Positions 59,057 through 64,000 of a stretch of DNA of 64,000 nt are shown one piece after another. The notes under the pieces are model-generated. The model ran no database searches and was not told the origin of the DNA. It saw only the letters and a list, made by a program, of their open reading frames with translations. A program made the translations under genes and the position numbers. Source of the stretch: Acanthamoeba sp. SK_2022b (lineage: Eukaryota; Discosea; Longamoebia; Acanthamoebidae). The stretch spans positions 1 through 64,000 of the forward strand of contig JANDJZ010000222.1 of assembly GCA_027943245.1 (NCBI GenBank), read 5' to 3'. Within the stretch, counting starts at the first letter, position 1. Each line of letters starts with the position of its first letter.

Positions 59057-60085
59057 ATGTTGTAGTGGATGTTGTGGTGATATTGTGGTGGTGGTGTTCC
59101 AATGATGGTGTGGTGAGGTGGCTGTGTTGTAGTATTGTTGTTGCCATGAGCAGCCAGTGAAACAGGGTGTGCCTTGCCAGCCAGTTGTGGTGGTCGGTTG
59201 CTTGTTGGCTGGCTGAGGACCATTTAAGGGGCGGGCTTGGCAAAGGGAGGCTTCTGCTGAGACATTGCCAATGTCCAGCACCAGCCAGACCAAAAAAAAC
59301 GAGAGGCCCTTGCACTTGGTCTGTCAGGCCTCTGCAATGGCATCCTTCCACCAAAGCTCAAGGAAGGGGTGCTCCACAGTGTCAATGTGGGTGGCTGTGC
59401 CCCAGCCCTTGTGGCTACCCACAGCAATGGCAGCCACACGCCCCTCAACATGCATCAAGCCCTTGGAGAGGGCTCCCTGCTGCTCTGCAGGTAGCAAGTC
59501 AGCATAAACGTAGCTGAGCAGGAGTGCCACATCCTTGAAGGAATCATAGTCATGCTGGTCGTGCTAGGGTAGATGTTCTTGGCCTGATGCTCTTGAAGCA
59601 GCTTGTCATGGAGCCCAGTGAGCTGCTCAACACTTCCAGGCTTGACTGTGGCTCCCATGGCATCCACCTTGACTTCCTCCTCTCCCTCTGCTCCCCTGCT
59701 TCCACTCCTGCCACGTGGCTGTAAGTAGATCTGTCAACAAGGAGTGTGGCCTACAAGGGCAGTAGGGCTACAACAGCTTGTGCCTTGAAGCTACTTGAGC
59801 TACAGACATGGTGCTCAACTCATCTTCCAATGCTCCTCCCATGGTATCCATCCTTTGAAGATAAGATAGTTGATCTATTCCTCTCTCTCTCTCTCTCTCT
59901 CTACAGACAGATGACAGATGTGTTGGTGGAGAGACAAGAAAGAAAAAAATTTGCAAATCTCTGCCTGCCCACAGAGTCAACCCTTGTGGGCAATCTGTAT
60001 AAGGATGCCCACATTGCCACCGTCCATCCAGGGGCAACAGAGATGTCCTCACACACAATAAACTCCGTTGTTGAGCTGATGTTTT
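59057..60085. other. Non-satellite island with broken transposon-like frames
   Basis: 59150-60070 is ordinary-composition DNA inside the satellite. Minus-strand frames (e.g. SVEQLTGLHDKLLQEHQAKN, VAAIAVGSHKGWGTATHIDT) look like retroelement protein but I cannot assign them. A CT run lies at 59880-59902. Confidence 0.45.
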
Positions 60086-60605
60086 GGTGCTGATGGTGTG
60101 GTGGTGTTGTGGTGCGCTTGTTGTGGTGGTGTTGTGATGATGTTGTGGTGGTGTGGGGTTGATTGTGGTGTTGTAATGGTGATGTCATGGTGGTGTTGGT
60201 TGTGGTGTTATTGTGGTGGTGTGATGGTGGTATTGCGTGGTGGTGTATGAAGTTGTGGTGTTGTTGTGTTGTTGCTGCGTAATGATGATGTTGTGGAGTG
60301 GGGACATGTTGTGGTGTTGTGGTGTTGTAGTTGTAGTGTTGTTGTGGTGTGTAATGATGTTGTGATGTTCCACAACAGCACAACATCACCACCGCAACAC
60401 CACCACACCAGCACAACCACATCACCAGAACGCCACCACATCACCTCAACATCACCACTACAACACTACCACATCACCACACTACCACATCACCACAACA
60501 CCACCACATCACCACACTACCACCACACCACAATCAACCACCACAATCAACCACAACATCACCACACCATGACCACACCACAACATCACCACACCAACAC
60601 CACCA

Positions 60606-60672
60606 CAAGCTTGCATCGGGTATAAATTCAGCAAACATATTAGCAGCAATGGCTTGCTATCCTCCTTTTAAT
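60606..60672 (+). repeat. Fold-back core 1, copy b
   Basis: A diverged direct copy of 53311-53375 (shared aagctt, gcagcaatggcttgc, atcctcctt), again flanked by CA arm left and GT arm right. Confidence 0.7.
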
Positions 60673-61339
60673 GTTGTGGTGAGGTTGTGGTGATGTTGTG
60701 GTGGTGTATTTGGTGCTGTTGGGGTATTGGTGAGGTGATATGGTGATGGTGGTGATGTTGTGATCTGGTGATGTTGTTGTGGTGTGGTGTTGAGGTGATG
60801 GTGTTGTTGTGGTGAGGTGGTATCGTGGTGGAGTTGTTGTGGTGATGTTGTGGTGTTGAGGTGGTGGTGGTGTAGTGATGTTGTGGTGTGGTGATGCGGT
60901 GATGGTGCTATTGTGATGTGATGCTGTGATGCTGTGGTTATGGTGTGATGATGTAATGGTATTGTTTGTGGGGATGTTGTGGTTTAGTTATGTTAGTGTG
61001 AGTGTTGTGGTGGTGCGTGGTGTTGATGTTGCAGTGGTGTTGTGATGTGTGGTGCTGGTGTGGTGGAGTGGTGTTGATGAGGTGTTGTGGTGTGGTGTCG
61101 TTATTGTGGAGTGGTAGTGTTGTTAGATCAATGGTGTTGTGGTGAGGTGGTCTTGTGGTGGAGTTGTTGTGGTGATGTTGAGGCGTTGTGGTGGTCTTGT
61201 GGTGCGAGATTGTGCTTATAATGCTGTGTTGATGTTATGGTTATGGTGTTGGTGTGGTGGTCGTGGTGTTGGTGTGGTGATGGTGTGGTGATGTGGTGAT
61301 GATGTTTTGGTGTTGTGGTGATGTTGTGGTGTGGTCATG

Positions 61340-61590
61340 GTGACCACCACAAAATCACAATATATCACACCACCACAAAAAACTACCACATCACCAAATC
61401 CCACCACAACACACCCACAACACCACCACAGCACCAACACAACTCCCACACCATCTTGCCAACATCACACCCAACACCTCCAGCACAACACTGCGTGTAA
61501 CACACAGGCAGCCCAACAAGACCCTCTGGTGGGGATGATTGTTGTGGTGTGGTGGTGTGGCGTTGTGGGGTGTAGTTCAGTGGTGATAGT
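61340..61590 (+). repeat. Fold-back core 2, copy b
   Basis: Copy of 53640-53960: the same CA arm (accaacacaactcccaca), core (acacaggcagccc) and GT arm (tggtgtggcgttgtgggg). Confidence 0.75.
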
Positions 61591-62399
61591 GTGATAGTGA
61601 GATGATGTTTTGGAGTTGTGGTTGTGGTGGTGTTGTGGGCAGGTTGTTGTGGTGGTGTTGTGAGCCATGTTGTGGGTGATGCAGGGCATGGCTGTAGTGG
61701 TGCTGGTGGTACCACCACCACCTGACCACCACCACCACCTGACCACCCCCCCTGCCACTGCTGCCACCACCACCGCCACCCACCAGCACTGCCACCACCC
61801 ACCGCTGCTGACTGCCACCACCAACTGCTGCTGCTGCCACTCAACACCACCACTGCTGCCACTGCCACCCACCTCCACTGCCACCACCCCACCACCACTG
61901 GTGCCACCCACTGCCGCCCACCACCACCACCCACCATAGCTGCCCACTGCCACCACTACCACCCACCACGGCTACTGCTGCTACCACCCACCACCCATCA
62001 CTACTGCCTCCACTGCTCCCTTCTGCCACTGCTGCCTCCCCTTTCTGCCACCCACTGCCACCCACCACTGCTGCCACCACCCACTGCTGCTGGCCCTGCC
62101 ACTGCTGCTGCTGCCCACCACTCCCCCACCACCACCCACCACCGCCAATGCCACCCCCCACCACTGCCACTGCCACCCACACCATCACCACTACTGCCAC
62201 CCTACTGCCACCACCGCTGCTACTACAACCACAGCCTGCCTCTCCTACCACTGCCCACTACTGCTGCTGCTGCCACTCAACACCACCACTGCTGCAGCCG
62301 CTGCTTCCAACCACTGCCACCACCTCCAACCTACCAACCTACTAACTTACCAACCCACCAATCAACCAACCTACCCACCAACCAACTACCAGTAACAGC

Positions 62400-62890
62400 G
62401 CTGGAAAAAAGTAACAATGTCACTTTTTAACGAACCTAAAAATGCCTGTACATGAGAACCCATGTATATTCTGTACATCCACAGATTTGACTTTTTCACC
62501 ATCTTACCTTTTTCAACACAATGAGCATTGACCTTACTTGACCCAAAGGGCATCTACATTTCTGTGCATTTCAATGTCACTTTTTCATCATTATAGATCT
62601 TCACCCACAAGAGAAGTGCGAACCGATGCACATCAGTTCTTCCAGAGATGGACATTGATACACCAGGTGTTCAGATGAAATTTCACTTTATGTACAGATC
62701 TTTACCAAATTTGAGCTGTAACACAAGTCCAAAACAGGCATGTTGACATCACTCAGACCTGATGCGCATCAGTACCAACCCTTCAAAGATGTTTGTGAAA
62801 AACCAGTTCTTCTTGTTATGTGTTTTTTACTCAACACCAAGACTTTCTGCCACTGTTTTCAATTTGCATCAAAGTACTGTAAAACTGTTT
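62400..62890. other. Unique AT-richer island in satellite
   Basis: About 490 bp of balanced sequence without long frames or recognisable motifs. The phrase aatgtcacttttt occurs twice (62415 and 62573 region). Confidence 0.5.
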
Positions 62891-64000
62891 TTGCAGACTC
62901 ACAACTGCACCACAACACCTGCAAAACTTCCCCCTTCACCACAACATCCGCACTACAACACCACAACACCATTTGTCGTACTACCATCACAACGTGATAT
63001 CAACACCACACCAGCACAACCACAACAGCACATCAACCCCACGCCACCACACCAGCACCATACATCACAACACCACGGAAACTTCCCACAACATTACGCA
63101 CCACCACAACATCACCACACACCACTAACCAAACCACAACATCCCCACAACGCCACAACACCACCACAACATCACCACAGCACCATCTATCACACCACAG
63201 CATCACAACATCACAATAGCACCACCACAACATCACGACACCATCACAACACCACAACTGCAACATCACCACATCACCACCACCCCACCCCACACACACA
63301 CCCACAACCCCACAACAACAACAACACTACAACACCACCACAACACACAACACAGCATCATAATCACAAACATAGCATCACCACAACACCACCACCACAC
63401 CACAACATCACCACAACAACAACACCACAACACCACCACAACACCACCACAACACCACAACAACGCCAAAACAACACCATCACCTCAACACCACACCACC
63501 ATAACACCACAACATCACCACATCACAACATCACACCACCACAACTACTGCACCACAATACACCACCACAACATCATTACAACCTCACCACAACATTAAA
63601 AGGATTGCAATCCAATGCTGCTGTTATGTTTGCTGTATTAATACCCAAGCTTGGTGGTGCTGATGTTGTGATGATGGTGATGTAGTGGTAATATTGTGGT
63701 GATGTGGTGGTGATGTGGTGGTGGTGTGGTGGTGTTGTGGTGGTGATGTGGTGATGTGGTGGTGTTGTGGTGGTGGTGTAGTGGTGATGTTGATGTTGTG
63801 GTGGTGTTGTGGCGTTGTGGCGTTGATGTTGTGGTGTTGTTGGTGTGGAGTTGTTGTGGTGTTGTGGTGTTGATGTTGTGGTGATGTTGTGATGTTGTGG
63901 TGATGTTGTGGTGGTGGTGTGGTGTTGTGGTGTTGATGTTGTGGTGTTGTGGCGGTGTTGAAGTTGTGGTGGTGTTGTGGTGATGTTGTGATGTTGTGGT
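62891..64000. repeat. Satellite, last part, with inverted core 1
   Basis: CA block 62891-63596, then the inverted fold-back core 1 at about 63597-63655 (ggattgcaatccaatgctgc ... acccaagctt), then GT block 63656 to the window end. The array continues beyond the window. Confidence 0.85.

Larger units (their letters stand above)
60086..62400. repeat. Satellite, second strand-switching part
   Basis: GT blocks 60086-60370, 60670-61335 and 61535-61700 alternate with CA blocks 60370-60605 and 61340-61490. 61700-62340 shifts to a CCACCACTGCCAC-type variant richer in C and G, ending in ccaaccaacctaccaac. Fold-back core copies occur at 60606-60672 and 61340-61590. Confidence 0.9.

Noticed and set aside
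57899..59293. A 464-codon minus-strand open frame of His/Asn/Thr repeats
   Set aside because: It is a translation of the CAC/CAA satellite; other frames of the same DNA are equally open. There is no domain or codon structure.
51380..63600. CRISPR-like repeated units
   Set aside because: The repeats are irregular triplet mixtures without constant spacers, and the DNA is eukaryotic.

Overview
The window looks like nuclear DNA of a GC-rich, intron-dense amoeba. An Acanthamoeba-like amoebozoan is the best guess. The genes are split into many short exons by small GT-AG introns, and many of those introns hold long GT/CA, TTTA or CTTTCG-type microsatellites. Intergenic gaps are short (49 to about 300 bp in the compact parts). 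The gene content (Rap GTPase, F-BAR/SH3 protein, secreted lysozyme, M14 carboxypeptidase, serpin, EGF-repeat membrane protein, alkylglycerol-monooxygenase-like protein) fits a phagotrophic protist. The species call is inference. All gene spans below run from start to stop codon including introns. I worked out the splice joins by eye from reading frame and family conservation.

Region 1 (1-16 kb) holds nuclear and regulatory genes: a 5'-truncated RCC1-repeat gene whose frame runs on into two chromodomain-like segments, a BAH plus ankyrin gene, a Myb/SANT gene (-), a nocturnin-like nuclease/phosphatase, a CBS-domain protein (-) and a CUE/coiled-coil protein.

Region 2 (16-26 kb) starts with a secreted tandem-domain Cu/Zn superoxide dismutase and a secreted serpin. 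A duplicated block follows. Pieces of the SOD 3' end and the serpin 5' end recur three times, and two near-identical genes encode a U-box followed by a Cys-rich part and transmembrane segments.

Region 3 (26-48.5 kb) is compact and conventional: Rap1-like GTPase, alkylglycerol monooxygenase-like protein, multi-EGF type I membrane protein (-), F-BAR/2xSH3 protein, a 69-aa proline-rich protein, an SLC25A46-like carrier, a C-type lysozyme, an LRR protein (-) and an M14 carboxypeptidase.

Region 4 (48.5-64 kb) has no cellular gene I can support. It holds decayed Ty1/copia pieces (mostly -) and DIRS-like tyrosine-recombinase retroelement pieces (+), set in more than 12 kb of CAC/CAA-rich satellite. 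The satellite repeatedly switches strand and so forms large fold-back structures. It resembles a heterochromatic, possibly centromeric, block.

The two observations I would follow up first are a roughly 235-bp sequence present twice, 35 kb apart in opposite orientation, with conserved hairpins and a terminal T-run (candidate structured RNA or SINE), and the repeated SOD-3'/serpin/U-box module.
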